A DNA stretch of 64,000 nucleotides. Source: Ascidiaceihabitans sp029251465. Its GTDB lineage: Bacteria; Pseudomonadota; Alphaproteobacteria; Rhodobacterales; Rhodobacteraceae. The position numbers and the translations under genes are program-made. The notes beneath the pieces were generated by a model. It was given only the letters and a program-made list of their open reading frames with translations, was not told the DNA's origin and did not search any database. Numbering within the stretch: position 1 is the stretch's first letter; each line of letters opens with the position of its first letter. The stretch is taken from positions 1,426,001-1,490,000 of the forward strand of contig NZ_CP170633.1 in NCBI RefSeq assembly GCF_042932805.1, in the 5' to 3' direction. Below, piece by piece: positions 7,731-16,102 of the stretch.

Positions 7731-10034
7731 ATGTTGCAAGACCGTGCATTAACGACCGGGGCCGTTAGCCGTCTGTCCGAAAAGGGCATGACGCGGATGC
7801 GTAGTCTGCTGATTGCTGCTGTTTTGATGGGGGCAATGGCCCTGTTGGCACCGAATGGTGATGTGCAGCTTGGGCTGGGCGTTTCGTCTGTAACATTACT
7901 GATCTTGGGTGTGCTGATGGTCGCGTTTTCGCATCGTCGCCAAACCACCCGCGAGTCTGCGCAAGACGTGATTGCAGATTTCATCGCCAAAGATGCATCG
8001 CCTAGTTTTGTCGTTAGTGATGATGGTGCGGTAAAGTCATTCAATAAATCGGCGGAAAAGCGTTTTGACATGCCCATGGGCGACACGCTTGTTGGGGTTT
8101 TGCGTGCGACTTTTGCAAATCCTGGTGGAATTATTTTCCGCCTGAAAACTGCGGCAGAACAAGACGGTGCTGCGCGCGAAGACGTTGTGACCCGCAAAGG
8201 CCACGTGCGGTTGTCGGTCCATCGCATGGGCACGGATTCATTCCTGTGGCGGTTTGAGGATGTTCCGGAACCTGCGGCTGGACGTGGCAGTGACGGGCCG
8301 TTGTTGCCGATGATGATGATCGGTCGTAGTGGTGCGGTCTTGTTCATGAATGACGCCGTTCGAAAGCTGATTGGCCGCCGCGTGAAATCATTGCAACAAC
8401 TGTTGGGTGACACGCCTTTGGTAAACGGTGCTGTGTGCGATATTTCGACAGAAACCGGCGAGATGAAGGTTCAGATCGCCGAGGTTGAGGCCGGTGTCGG
8501 ACGGCGCGCGCTGTATTTCTTGCCGGCGGCACAAAATGCTGCCGATAATGTTTGGTCATCATTTGACGATCTGCCGGTTCCGTTGTTGCGGATTGAACCG
8601 GATGGGTATGTGGCAGCGCACAACGCCTCAGCCATCGGCCTGATCGGCGACGAGTTGAAGATCGGCGTGCATCTATCTGAATTAATGGAAGGATTAGGTC
8701 GTCCTATCACGGATTGGTTGCAGGAAACGATCTCTGGTCGCGCAGTTCAGCATTCTGAATTCTTGCGCCTGAAGCGCGCGGACAAAGAGATGTTCGTGCA
8801 AGTTGCCCTGAGCCGTGTAACGGAAGAAGGCGCATCGTCTTTGGTCGCGGTTTTGACCGATGCAACCGAGCTGAAAACCCTTGAAGCACAGTTTGTCCAA
8901 AGCCAGAAAATGCAAGCCATCGGCGAATTGGCGGGTGGTGTCGCGCATGACTTTAACAACCTTTTGACGGCGATTTCTGGTCACTGTGATCTGCTGCTTT
9001 TGCGGCATGATCAGGGGGACGCTGACTATAGCGACCTGATGCAAATTAACCAAAACGCCAATCGTGCGGCTGCGCTTGTCGGCCAACTTTTGGCGTTTTC
9101 TCGCAAGCAAACTTTGCGTCTCGAAGTGTTGGACATGCGCGATACGCTTGCTGATCTTACGCATTTGTTGAACCGCTTGGTTGGTGAAAAGGTCAGCCTG
9201 ACACTGACGCACGATCCGGTTTTGCAGTCCATCCGTGCGGACAAACGGCAATTGGAACAAGTGTTGATGAACCTTGTGGTAAATGCGCGTGATGCGATGC
9301 CAGAGGGTGGCGAAATTCACATCGAAACCGAACGTTTGTCACTTAGTGTGCCGATGGATCGTGATCGCGCATCCGTGCCTGCTGGTGAATATGTGATGTT
9401 GAAAGTGACGGATCATGGCGTTGGGATTCCTGCGGACAAACGTCAAAAAGTGTTCGAACCATTCTTTACAACCAAGCGGACAGGCGAGGGAACTGGCCTC
9501 GGGTTATCAACGGCTTACGGCATCGTTAAGCAAAGCGGCGGTTACATTTTTCTCGACAGTGAGGTCGGTTCAGGTACGTGCTTTACGCTGATTTTCCCGG
9601 TCTTGGACAACATCGCAACACCGGTTGTCACAACGCCCCGCGCGTCGAAATTTACAGCACCAAAACAAGGTGACGGCGTTATTTTGTTGGTCGAAGACGA
9701 AGCACCTGTACGTGCGTTCGCCAGCCGCGCACTGCGATTGCGTGGGTACACTGTGCTTGAAGCGGACTCAGCCGAGGCCGCTTTGAAAACATTGGAGGAT
9801 TCGTCACTTAACGTAGATTTGTTTGTGACCGATGTGGTTATGCCGGGCAAAGATGGCCCAAGCTGGGTCCGCGAAGCATTGCAAGAGCGCCCGAATGTGC
9901 GGGTTGTTTTTGTATCCGGTTATGCAGAAGAAAAATTCAGCGAAGCACAAAGCAAAATCCCGAACTCGGTGTTCTTGCCAAAACCATTTTCGTTGAACGA
10001 CCTAACAGAGACCGTTCATCAGCAACTGCATTGA
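7731..10034 (+). CDS. cckA: hybrid sensor histidine kinase CckA
   Basis: A 767-residue membrane hybrid kinase. Two hydrophobic segments lie at about residues 24-40 and 47-66. PAS-like regions follow, then the HisKA dimerisation domain with GGVAHDFNNLL (phospho-acceptor His406), the HATPase domain (NLVVNARDAMPEGG and EGTGLGLST) and a C-terminal receiver with FVTDVVMPGKDG (phospho-acceptor Asp701). This architecture and H-box are those of CckA, which feeds phosphate through ChpT to CtrA; in roseobacters the pathway governs motility, gene-transfer-agent and related genes. The chpT gene is at 47.1-47.7 kb. A GGGGG ribosome-binding site precedes the ATG. Confidence 0.93.
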   Translation: MLQDRALTTGAVSRLSEKGMTRMRSLLIAAVLMGAMALLAPNGDVQLGLGVSSVTLLILGVLMVAFSHRRQTTRESAQDVIADFIAKDASPSFVVSDDGAVKSFNKSAEKRFDMPMGDTLVGVLRATFANPGGIIFRLKTAAEQDGAAREDVVTRKGHVRLSVHRMGTDSFLWRFEDVPEPAAGRGSDGPLLPMMMIGRSGAVLFMNDAVRKLIGRRVKSLQQLLGDTPLVNGAVCDISTETGEMKVQIAEVEAGVGRRALYFLPAAQNAADNVWSSFDDLPVPLLRIEPDGYVAAHNASAIGLIGDELKIGVHLSELMEGLGRPITDWLQETISGRAVQHSEFLRLKRADKEMFVQVALSRVTEEGASSLVAVLTDATELKTLEAQFVQSQKMQAIGELAGGVAHDFNNLLTAISGHCDLLLLRHDQGDADYSDLMQINQNANRAAALVGQLLAFSRKQTLRLEVLDMRDTLADLTHLLNRLVGEKVSLTLTHDPVLQSIRADKRQLEQVLMNLVVNARDAMPEGGEIHIETERLSLSVPMDRDRASVPAGEYVMLKVTDHGVGIPADKRQKVFEPFFTTKRTGEGTGLGLSTAYGIVKQSGGYIFLDSEVGSGTCFTLIFPVLDNIATPVVTTPRASKFTAPKQGDGVILLVEDEAPVRAFASRALRLRGYTVLEADSAEAALKTLEDSSLNVDLFVTDVVMPGKDGPSWVREALQERPNVRVVFVSGYAEEKFSEAQSKIPNSVFLPKPFSLNDLTETVHQQLH

Positions 10035-10628
10035 TTATTCGATGCTGTCATACAGCGCGAATTCATCGGCAAACTTGCGACGAAACCGGTCTTCGACGTC
10101 TGATGACAGGTGTTGTTTGATCGAGGGGGACACGTTCTCGCGCTCCAAATCAAACGTCACACCGAGGCGTTCAGTCAGGAAATTCTGCAATTTGTCCTGA
10201 TTTTCGTATTTAAATAGATGCGTGACCGCGGTGCCGTTTGGCTGCGCTTCGAGGAACTTAGACTGCGCGCCGACGTCGGCAAAACCTGGCTTTTTACCCT
10301 TCATGTAGGCAAACACAAAATCGTCAAAACTGATGCCATGGGTGGTGTTGGGTTTGTCTTTCATGAACGGTCGTTGCCGATACCGCCACCAACTGCCCAG
10401 CCAGCTGATCGGCTCGCGCATGACTGCCATCAATTCCAGTTCGACATCGCAAACATTCACAAACATTGGTCGGATAAAGCGATTGTAGCGATAAACCGGT
10501 GCATGTTTCAGCATTGGTGGTTCAGAGATCACCAAATCTGCGCGGTCCCGCAAGGCGTTTTCATATGCAGTTGTGCCAGTTTTAGGAACGGACAAAAACG
10601 CCAGACGTTCTTTGTAAAAAATAAGCAT
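10035..10628 (-). CDS. sulfotransferase family protein
   Basis: A 197-residue protein with a PAPS-binding-like 5' phosphosulfate loop near its N-terminus (FLSVPKTGTTAYE) and a second region MREPISWLGSWWRYR resembling the 3' phosphate-binding Arg/Ser segment of sulfotransferases. The substrate is unknown. The frame is open to an ATG at 10739, but I place the start at 10628 because the family loop begins immediately after it, and because the upstream part contains a rho-independent terminator of the neighbouring operon. An AGGCG-type site lies before the chosen ATG. It ends directly after cckA, converging with it. Confidence 0.75.
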   Translation of the reverse strand: MLIFYKERLAFLSVPKTGTTAYENALRDRADLVISEPPMLKHAPVYRYNRFIRPMFVNVCDVELELMAVMREPISWLGSWWRYRQRPFMKDKPNTTHGISFDDFVFAYMKGKKPGFADVGAQSKFLEAQPNGTAVTHLFKYENQDKLQNFLTERLGVTFDLERENVSPSIKQHLSSDVEDRFRRKFADEFALYDSIE

Positions 10629-10700
10629 TCGACGCGCCTGATCTATGACTTTGACTGCGCGTATGTTGCGCAAGCCGGCCAGCAGATGCAACCGCGCAAA

Positions 10701-10732
10701 AGAAAACCGCCCGCAACAGTAGTGCGGGCGGT
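10701..10732 (-). terminator. rho-independent terminator of the DHPS operon
   Basis: A perfect 10-bp inverted repeat ACCGCCCGCA (10706-10715) and TGCGGGCGGT (10723-10732) with a 7-base loop. Read leftward it is followed by TTTTCTTTT. It lies about 20 bases after the comE stop, so it ends the leftward hpsN-comE transcript. Confidence 0.85.
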
Positions 10733-10750
10733 CTAACAAATTTCGGCGCT

Positions 10751-11305
10751 TTAACTAGCGACAGCTGTCATGAACCGGTCGCGGATCACAACGGGATCTT
10801 TGGTGATAACCGGCAGCTTGATGTTGCCGCTGTCACATTTGCTGACGATAATGGTCATTTTCTTGCTGTCGATTGCGGCTTGCAAAACTTTGCCGGTGTC
10901 GACGTCTTGGCAGGTCACAACATTCTCGCATCCGCAGGCTGTTGCCACGGCTTCAAGCTTGGTCAACTTGCCCGCATAGGTCGGCTGGTCGCCAGTAGAT
11001 CCGTAGGATCCGTTGTCGATGATCAACAAAATAAAGTTGTCAGCGACATTGTTGGCGATGGTTGGCAGGGTGCCCAAGTTGGTCAAAACAGACCCGTCAC
11101 CATCAATCGAAATCACGGTTTTGTCTTGCGCCAAGGCGAGACCCAAACCGATGGATGATGACAGGCCCATGGTGCCGAGCATGTAAAAATTAGACGGTTG
11201 ATCGTCAATCATGTGCAGCTCTTGGCTGGGCAGACCGATGTTGCAAACAATCAGTTGGTCACGAAGGATCGGGGCGATTTCTCGCAGGATTTCTGAACGG
11301 ATCAT
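10751..11305 (-). CDS. comE: sulfopyruvate decarboxylase beta subunit
   Basis: A 184-residue TPP-binding subunit. The TPP motif begins GDGSVLTNLGTL and closes with the expected Asn-rich LLIIDNGSYGSTG; residues around GTMGLSSSIGLGLAL fit the family. With ComD it decarboxylates sulfopyruvate to sulfoacetaldehyde. The frame extends upstream to 11488, but the family start MIRSEILREI at 11305 overlaps the comD stop in ATGA, the normal coupling for this pair. It is the last gene of the operon; a strong terminator follows. Confidence 0.9.
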   Translation of the reverse strand: MIRSEILREIAPILRDQLIVCNIGLPSQELHMIDDQPSNFYMLGTMGLSSSIGLGLALAQDKTVISIDGDGSVLTNLGTLPTIANNVADNFILLIIDNGSYGSTGDQPTYAGKLTKLEAVATACGCENVVTCQDVDTGKVLQAAIDSKKMTIIVSKCDSGNIKLPVITKDPVVIRDRFMTAVAS

Positions 11306-11808
11306 TGGTCGCCGTAGCCTCCCCAAAAGGACGCATCCGTCAGGATCGCCACAGGTTTGTTGCACATGAATGTGTATTTCAGGATCGCATCCAATTCGTC
11401 CGCATCCGATTCCTTGTGAAAATGGTACGTCGGAATGTTCATCTGGTTCAGCAACGCTTTGGTGTGCACGGCCATTTCGACCTGACACGCAACCGGTTCA
11501 CGCAGCTCGCCGCGGTACGAAATCAGCATCGGCAGCGGCATCCGGTAGTATTGGATCAGGGTCGCCAGCGTGTTGATTGTCACACCGATTGCAGTGTTTT
11601 GCATGATGATCGCAGGGCGTTTGCCACCCATGAATGCACCAGCGCACAGACCCATACCTTCGTCTTCCTTGTTAGACGGGATGTGGAAAATCTCCGGACG
11701 CGCTTCGACTTCGTCGATAACACCCGCGAGCTGTTTGCAAGGCACAGTCGTAATGAAGTCAACGCCATTGGCGATGAAATCATCAACGATTTTTGAACTG
11801 ATGGACAC
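11302..11808 (-). CDS. comD: sulfopyruvate decarboxylase alpha subunit
   Basis: A 168-residue PYR-domain subunit of a two-subunit TPP enzyme, matching the length of ComD. Recognisable segments are GVDFITTVPCKQLAGVI, the catalytic-Glu region SNKEDEGMGLCAGA and ISYRGELREP. It pairs with the overlapping comE product. In roseobacters the enzyme sits in pathways from DHPS, sulfolactate or cysteate to sulfoacetaldehyde, which is then cleaved by Xsc. No xsc or pta gene is in the window, so the pathway must finish elsewhere. Confidence 0.9.
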   Translation of the reverse strand: MSISSKIVDDFIANGVDFITTVPCKQLAGVIDEVEARPEIFHIPSNKEDEGMGLCAGAFMGGKRPAIIMQNTAIGVTINTLATLIQYYRMPLPMLISYRGELREPVACQVEMAVHTKALLNQMNIPTYHFHKESDADELDAILKYTFMCNKPVAILTDASFWGGYGDQ

Positions 11809-11814
11809 GTTTGG

Positions 11815-12822
11815 TTACTCCTCGTGTTCAGGGATAAGAATGATTTTTGGGGCGGCGACACGGCCGGCACGAATGTCTTCGAACGCAGCCTGGCCGTCGG
11901 ACAAAGTGCGCGATTGCGTCCAATCCAACGATCCAAGTTTGCCTTGGAAAATCGCTGTGGCGGTGTCGATAAAATCGCGCGCCGTATAAGTGTAGGTGCC
12001 GATGAACGTAATTTCCTGCAAGGTCATACGCCGGATGTCGAGACCACCCGTCGCTTCGCCCAAACCGATGTGCACGATGACGCCGCCGGGGCGTGCGTAG
12101 GCAGTGGCATCGGCGCGGGTTGCCGCGTATCCGACCGCGTCGATCACGATGTCGACGGTGCCAAGCGCTGGGATTTCTGCGTCGTGTGGGGCAAGAGCCG
12201 CAAAGCCTTGGATGTTCAAAAGAGTTTCCCGGCGCAGGTCATTTGGTTCGATCAACGCGATGTTGCGGGCACCAAAGGCGAACAACGACAGGGCCGCGCC
12301 AACACCGATCGCGCCACCACCAATGACCAGGCAATTCAGCTCTGCCAGTGGTTTGCCAATCGCGTGCTGCGCCAGTCGAACACCATGCCAACCACAGGCC
12401 AATGGCTCAGCGAGTGCGGCTTTTTCGAATGACACATCGTCGGGAATGGTCACAAGGTTTTTGCGCGAGATACAGACGTATTCGGCGAACGCACCTTCGC
12501 GCGGTGGCATCGAAATGATCATGCGTTCGGGGCAAAGATTGGTGCGCCCTTCTTTGCAGGCCGGGCATTTCCCGCAGGACACCAAGGGGTTGATCGTGAC
12601 GCGGCGCCCGTCTTCGTCGCCACCCACGATAATGCCAGCGGCTTCGTGGCCCAAGGTCAGGGGCGCGGGGCGGCGTTCATCATGGCCCAAAAACGCATGC
12701 ATGTCAGATCCACAAATGCCCGACGCCATGATCTTGACCAACACTTGGCCTTTGGCGGGTTTGGGCATGTCGGCATCGCGGTAGGTCAGCGTTTCAACAT
12801 CGGTGTAAACGAGTGCTTTCAT
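11815..12822 (-). CDS. hpsP: zinc-dependent alcohol dehydrogenase, probable DHPS dehydrogenase (HpsP-like)
   Basis: A 335-residue medium-chain dehydrogenase. Catalytic zinc ligands are visible as Cys37 and the GHE motif (His59-Glu60), and the structural zinc site as Cys83, Cys86, Cys89 and Cys97. The NAD-binding loop is VIGGGAIGVGAA. Its place between an SDR and comD in an operon headed by an HpsN-like dehydrogenase suggests HpsP, one of the enzymes thought to interconvert DHPS enantiomers. The enzyme class is certain; the substrate is inferred from context. Confidence 0.72.
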   Translation of the reverse strand: MKALVYTDVETLTYRDADMPKPAKGQVLVKIMASGICGSDMHAFLGHDERRPAPLTLGHEAAGIIVGGDEDGRRVTINPLVSCGKCPACKEGRTNLCPERMIISMPPREGAFAEYVCISRKNLVTIPDDVSFEKAALAEPLACGWHGVRLAQHAIGKPLAELNCLVIGGGAIGVGAALSLFAFGARNIALIEPNDLRRETLLNIQGFAALAPHDAEIPALGTVDIVIDAVGYAATRADATAYARPGGVIVHIGLGEATGGLDIRRMTLQEITFIGTYTYTARDFIDTATAIFQGKLGSLDWTQSRTLSDGQAAFEDIRAGRVAAPKIILIPEHEE

Positions 12823-13574
12823 TTTGCGGTATATCCTCCGTCGACGTACAGGGTTTGGCCAGTGACATAGGCCGACGCATCCGAGCAGAAAAACATCAGC
12901 GGGCCGTCTAAATCGGCAGGTTCGCCGTTGCGTCCGATGCAGGTTTGATCCGCATTGCGTTGCGCCAATTCAGCGTCATTGAACACCGCCGCTGTTAGTT
13001 CTGTGCGGAAAAAACCGGGTGCAACTGCGTTTGCGGTGATGCCGTGCGCGGACCATGCTTGTGCCATGGCGCGGGTCATTTGTGTGACGCCACCTTTGGA
13101 GACACCATAGCTGATGCCGTTTGGAAATGCGCGGGCAGATTGCAGTGAGGCAAAGTTCACGATGCGGCCCCAGCCTTTGGACTTCATTGCTGGCACCATT
13201 GCTTGTGCAAGGAAAAATGGTGCGGACAAGTTCAGGTTCAGCGTCATGTCCCAGCCAGCGTTATCCACGTCATCGGCATTTTGCCGTGTGTTGATACCGG
13301 CGGCGTTGATCAAGATATCAGGTCCGCCAAAGGGCAGGGCGGCCGCCGCTGCGATGTCTTTTAGCGCCGAGCGATCAGCCAGGTCTGCGGTGACAATCGC
13401 TGTTTCGCCGATGGCTTCGGCTTGCCACGCTGTCAACGCGTCCTCGCGACGTGCGACGCCCACAACTTTGGCACCAGCCGCTGACAGCATCAGTGCCGCT
13501 GCGCGACCCAAACCGCTGCTGGCACCGGTGACGCAAGCGACCTTGCCGCTGATATCAAAGAGCGGGGTTGCCAT
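12819..13574 (-). CDS. hpsO: SDR oxidoreductase, probable DHPS 2-dehydrogenase (HpsO-like)
   Basis: A 251-residue classical short-chain dehydrogenase. The nucleotide-binding motif TGASSGLG is at 17-24, NAAG at 90-93, and the catalytic residues are Ser143, Tyr156 and Lys160 (YGVSK). The C-terminus DGGYTAK is typical. It overlaps the downstream alcohol dehydrogenase by 4 bases and starts 2 bases after the stop of the HpsN-like gene. By position it corresponds to HpsO of described DHPS clusters, which oxidises DHPS at C2. Substrate assignment rests on context. Confidence 0.72.
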   Translation of the reverse strand: MATPLFDISGKVACVTGASSGLGRAAALMLSAAGAKVVGVARREDALTAWQAEAIGETAIVTADLADRSALKDIAAAAALPFGGPDILINAAGINTRQNADDVDNAGWDMTLNLNLSAPFFLAQAMVPAMKSKGWGRIVNFASLQSARAFPNGISYGVSKGGVTQMTRAMAQAWSAHGITANAVAPGFFRTELTAAVFNDAELAQRNADQTCIGRNGEPADLDGPLMFFCSDASAYVTGQTLYVDGGYTAK

Positions 13575-13576
13575 GA

Positions 13577-14884
13577 TCAGTCTTCCGCCGTCAAATCGAA
13601 GTTCTCTTTGGGGAAGTATTTGAACAGGCGCGCATCTGCGGCGCGGGCGTGGCCTTCCATTCCCTCAAGGCGCGAAATGCGGGCTGTCGCAATGGCCACG
13701 TCGCGTGATCCTTCTTGGGTTGAACGCTGCCACGTGACGATTTTCATGTATTTGTGAACGGACAAGCCGCCAGTGTATTTTGCAGAGGCCGAGGTTGGCA
13801 AAACGTGGTTCGTGCCAGAGGCTTTGTCGCCAAACGACACGGTGGTTTCTTCGCCCAAGAAAAGCGACCCGTAGCATTGCAGGCGCTCAAGCCACCAATC
13901 GAGATCTTCGGCCTGAACGGTAAGATGTTCTGGCGCGTAGTCATCCGAACAAGCGGCCATTTCTTCGCGGTCCGCACAAACGATGACCTCGGCATAATCG
14001 CGCCACGCGGCCTCGGCGTTTTGACGGTTCAGTTCCGGCAAATCAGCGATCAAAGTTGGCACCATTTCCATGACTTTTACCGCCAGCGCGTGGTCATCTG
14101 TGACCAACCACACCGGAGAATTATAACCGTGCTCGGCTTGTGATACCAAATCGGTTGCGACCATGTGCGCGTCTGCCGTGGCGTCCGCGAGGATCAAACT
14201 GTCGGTTGGACCTGCGATCATGTCGATGCCAACGCGGCCAAACAGAATACGTTTTGCTTCGGCCACAAACTGGTTGCCAGGGCCGACGAGAATGTCTGCC
14301 GGGGGCAGATCAAATAGACCAAAGGTCATTGCCGCTACGCCCTGGACACCGCCCATAGCGAGGATTTTGTCAGCGCCACACAGGTTTGCAGCATACACAA
14401 TTGCCGGCGCTATTCCGACGTCTGGACGCGGAGGTGAGCAGGCAACGATGTGTTCGCAACCAGCAACTTTGGCGGTTGTGACTGTCATGATTGCGCTGGC
14501 GATGTGGCTGTAGCGACCACCCGGAACATAGCAACCTGCGGCGCGCACAGGGATCGCTTTTTGACCTGCGATCAGGCCTGGAACGATTTCCAGTTCGACA
14601 TCGGTCATGGTTGATTTTTGGACTTCGGCAAAGCGGCGCACGTTGTCGTGGGCAAAGGCGATGTCGTCTTTTAGCTTTTGTGGGACCAAAGCGGCGGCCG
14701 CCTCGATGTCTTCGGCCGACAAGATTACAGCGCCATCGTAATTGTCGAATTTCGCGGCGTATTCCAGTGCGGCTTTGTCGCCACCAGCCTCAATATCATT
14801 CAAGATGGTTTGAACCGTATCACGCACGTCGCCCGCGTCGGTCATAGAAGTCTTAGAGGCTTTTTTAAGATAGTCGCGCGCCAT
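13577..14884 (-). CDS. hpsN: sulfopropanediol 3-dehydrogenase (HpsN)
   Basis: A 435-residue member of the histidinol dehydrogenase family. The family core is visible: PVRAAGCYVPGGRY, GVQGVAAMTFG, DILVGPGNQFVAEAKR, AGPTDSLILAD and SQAEHGYNSPVW. It is surrounded by comDE, an SDR and a zinc dehydrogenase rather than his genes, which points to HpsN, the enzyme oxidising (R)-DHPS to (R)-sulfolactate in two NAD-dependent steps. It is the first gene of a five-gene leftward operon; its upstream region carries a LacI-type operator. Confidence 0.85.
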   Translation of the reverse strand: MARDYLKKASKTSMTDAGDVRDTVQTILNDIEAGGDKAALEYAAKFDNYDGAVILSAEDIEAAAALVPQKLKDDIAFAHDNVRRFAEVQKSTMTDVELEIVPGLIAGQKAIPVRAAGCYVPGGRYSHIASAIMTVTTAKVAGCEHIVACSPPRPDVGIAPAIVYAANLCGADKILAMGGVQGVAAMTFGLFDLPPADILVGPGNQFVAEAKRILFGRVGIDMIAGPTDSLILADATADAHMVATDLVSQAEHGYNSPVWLVTDDHALAVKVMEMVPTLIADLPELNRQNAEAAWRDYAEVIVCADREEMAACSDDYAPEHLTVQAEDLDWWLERLQCYGSLFLGEETTVSFGDKASGTNHVLPTSASAKYTGGLSVHKYMKIVTWQRSTQEGSRDVAIATARISRLEGMEGHARAADARLFKYFPKENFDLTAED

Positions 14885-14984
14885 AGTTCACAATCCTATA
14901 GTTTGTTTTTCGTGTCGGGCCTGATGCAAATGAATGATCGCATGGCCGTTGCTTGACGTCGGTGTAGGCGGTGTTCAAATGCTT

Positions 14985-14998
14985 TGCAAGCGCTTACA
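14985..14998. promoter_or_regulatory. LacI-family operator in the hpsN-lacI divergent region
   Basis: TGCAAGCGCTTACA matches the LacI-family operator form TGNAAGCGCTTNCA, with a perfect AAGCGCTT core. It lies 101 bases before hpsN and 58 bases before the regulator start, the only such site seen in this gap. It probably mediates substrate-responsive control of the DHPS operon and autoregulation. Confidence 0.7.
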
Positions 14999-15055
14999 TT
15001 TTTTGTTAAGTTGCTTTTGCGCTTCTTATCCACTGATTTCAAAAAGGTGAATTGA

Positions 15056-16102
15056 GTGGCGCGAATTGGCACAAACGCAAAGGTTATATTCGGAATGTCG
15101 AAAACGACGCCCCCAACGCTTGCGGATGTTTCGCGCCTTGCCGGTGTGTCGACGGCGACAATTTCGCGCGCGCTGAATGATCCGAATGTGGTTGCACAAA
15201 AGACCCGAGAAAAGATCGAGGCCGCGATAAACACCCTTGGCTACACGCCAAATTCCGGCGGGCGCATGTTGGCATCCTCACGCAGCAATACTGTGGGCGC
15301 GATCATCCCGACTATGGCAAACGCGATTTTTGCCAATGGCTTGCAAGCCTTTCAAGAAGCGCTGTCAGAGGCCGGCGTCACGATGCTGGTGGCAAGCACC
15401 GGGTACGATCCAAAGGCCGAACTGACGCAGATCCGCAACCTAATGGCGCATGGGGCAGGTGGGTTGTTGCTGATCGGACAAGAGCGCCCCGAAGACTCCA
15501 ACCGGTTCTTGCGGATCCGGAACATTCCGCATGTGTTGGGGTGGTGTTACGGCGACGATGTGGACAACCTGTATGTCGGGTTTGACAACAAGGCGGCGGC
15601 CTATGACGCAGCACTTAAGGTGCTTGAGATGGGGCACCGGAAAATCGCCATGATCTCGGGCATTCTGGACGGAAACGACCGTGCGCAAGCCCGTTATGAC
15701 GGCGTGTTGGATGCAATTTCGCAGTTTGGGCAGGGTGCGACTTTGGTTGCATCGGCGCCGTCACCTTATGTTTTGCAAGGCGGTCGCGACGGGTTTGACC
15801 AAGTGAAATCAGCCCAGCCCACAGCGATTATTTGCGGCAACGATGTTGTGGCAGCAGGGGCGATGACGCGGGCCCAAGAGCTGGGGTTCAAAGTGCCAAG
15901 CGACATCTCGATCATCGGATTTGATGACATCGGATTGGCGTCTGCCGTGTCCCCAAGGATGAGCACAGTGCGCGTTCCCCAAGAACAAATGGGCAAAGCC
16001 GCAGCCGAGGTTTTGATCGCGCGCATGGGCGGCACCCAAGGCACAAGCGTGAAATTCCCCACCGAATTCATCCAGCGGGGATCTCTGGCACCGCCCGCCT
16101 AG
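15056..16102 (+). CDS. LacI family transcriptional regulator of the DHPS operon
   Basis: A 348-residue LacI/GalR regulator. The N-terminal helix-turn-helix reads LADVSRLAGVSTATISRAL with the hinge LGYTPNSGGRMLAS, followed by a periplasmic-binding-like effector domain ending DIGLASAVSPRMSTVRVPQ. The start is either GTG 15056, with AGGTGA 5 bases upstream, or ATG 15095 just before the HTH; I keep the GTG for its better ribosome-binding site. Divergent orientation from hpsN and the operator between them make it the likely regulator of that operon. Its stop overlaps the stop of the convergent decarboxylase gene. Confidence 0.88.
   Translation: MARIGTNAKVIFGMSKTTPPTLADVSRLAGVSTATISRALNDPNVVAQKTREKIEAAINTLGYTPNSGGRMLASSRSNTVGAIIPTMANAIFANGLQAFQEALSEAGVTMLVASTGYDPKAELTQIRNLMAHGAGGLLLIGQERPEDSNRFLRIRNIPHVLGWCYGDDVDNLYVGFDNKAAAYDAALKVLEMGHRKIAMISGILDGNDRAQARYDGVLDAISQFGQGATLVASAPSPYVLQGGRDGFDQVKSAQPTAIICGNDVVAAGAMTRAQELGFKVPSDISIIGFDDIGLASAVSPRMSTVRVPQEQMGKAAAEVLIARMGGTQGTSVKFPTEFIQRGSLAPPA

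Noticed and set aside
10629..10739. N-terminal extension of the sulfotransferase ORF
   Set aside because: It contains the terminator hairpin of the neighbouring operon and precedes the family's usual start, so the ATG at 10628 is used.
11306..11488. Upstream extension of comE
   Set aside because: It overlaps comD in another frame and is unlike ComE; the ATG at 11305 coupled to the comD stop is the normal start.
13577..14884. Histidinol dehydrogenase hisD
   Set aside because: The family is right, but the operon contains comDE and no his genes, so HpsN is the better assignment.
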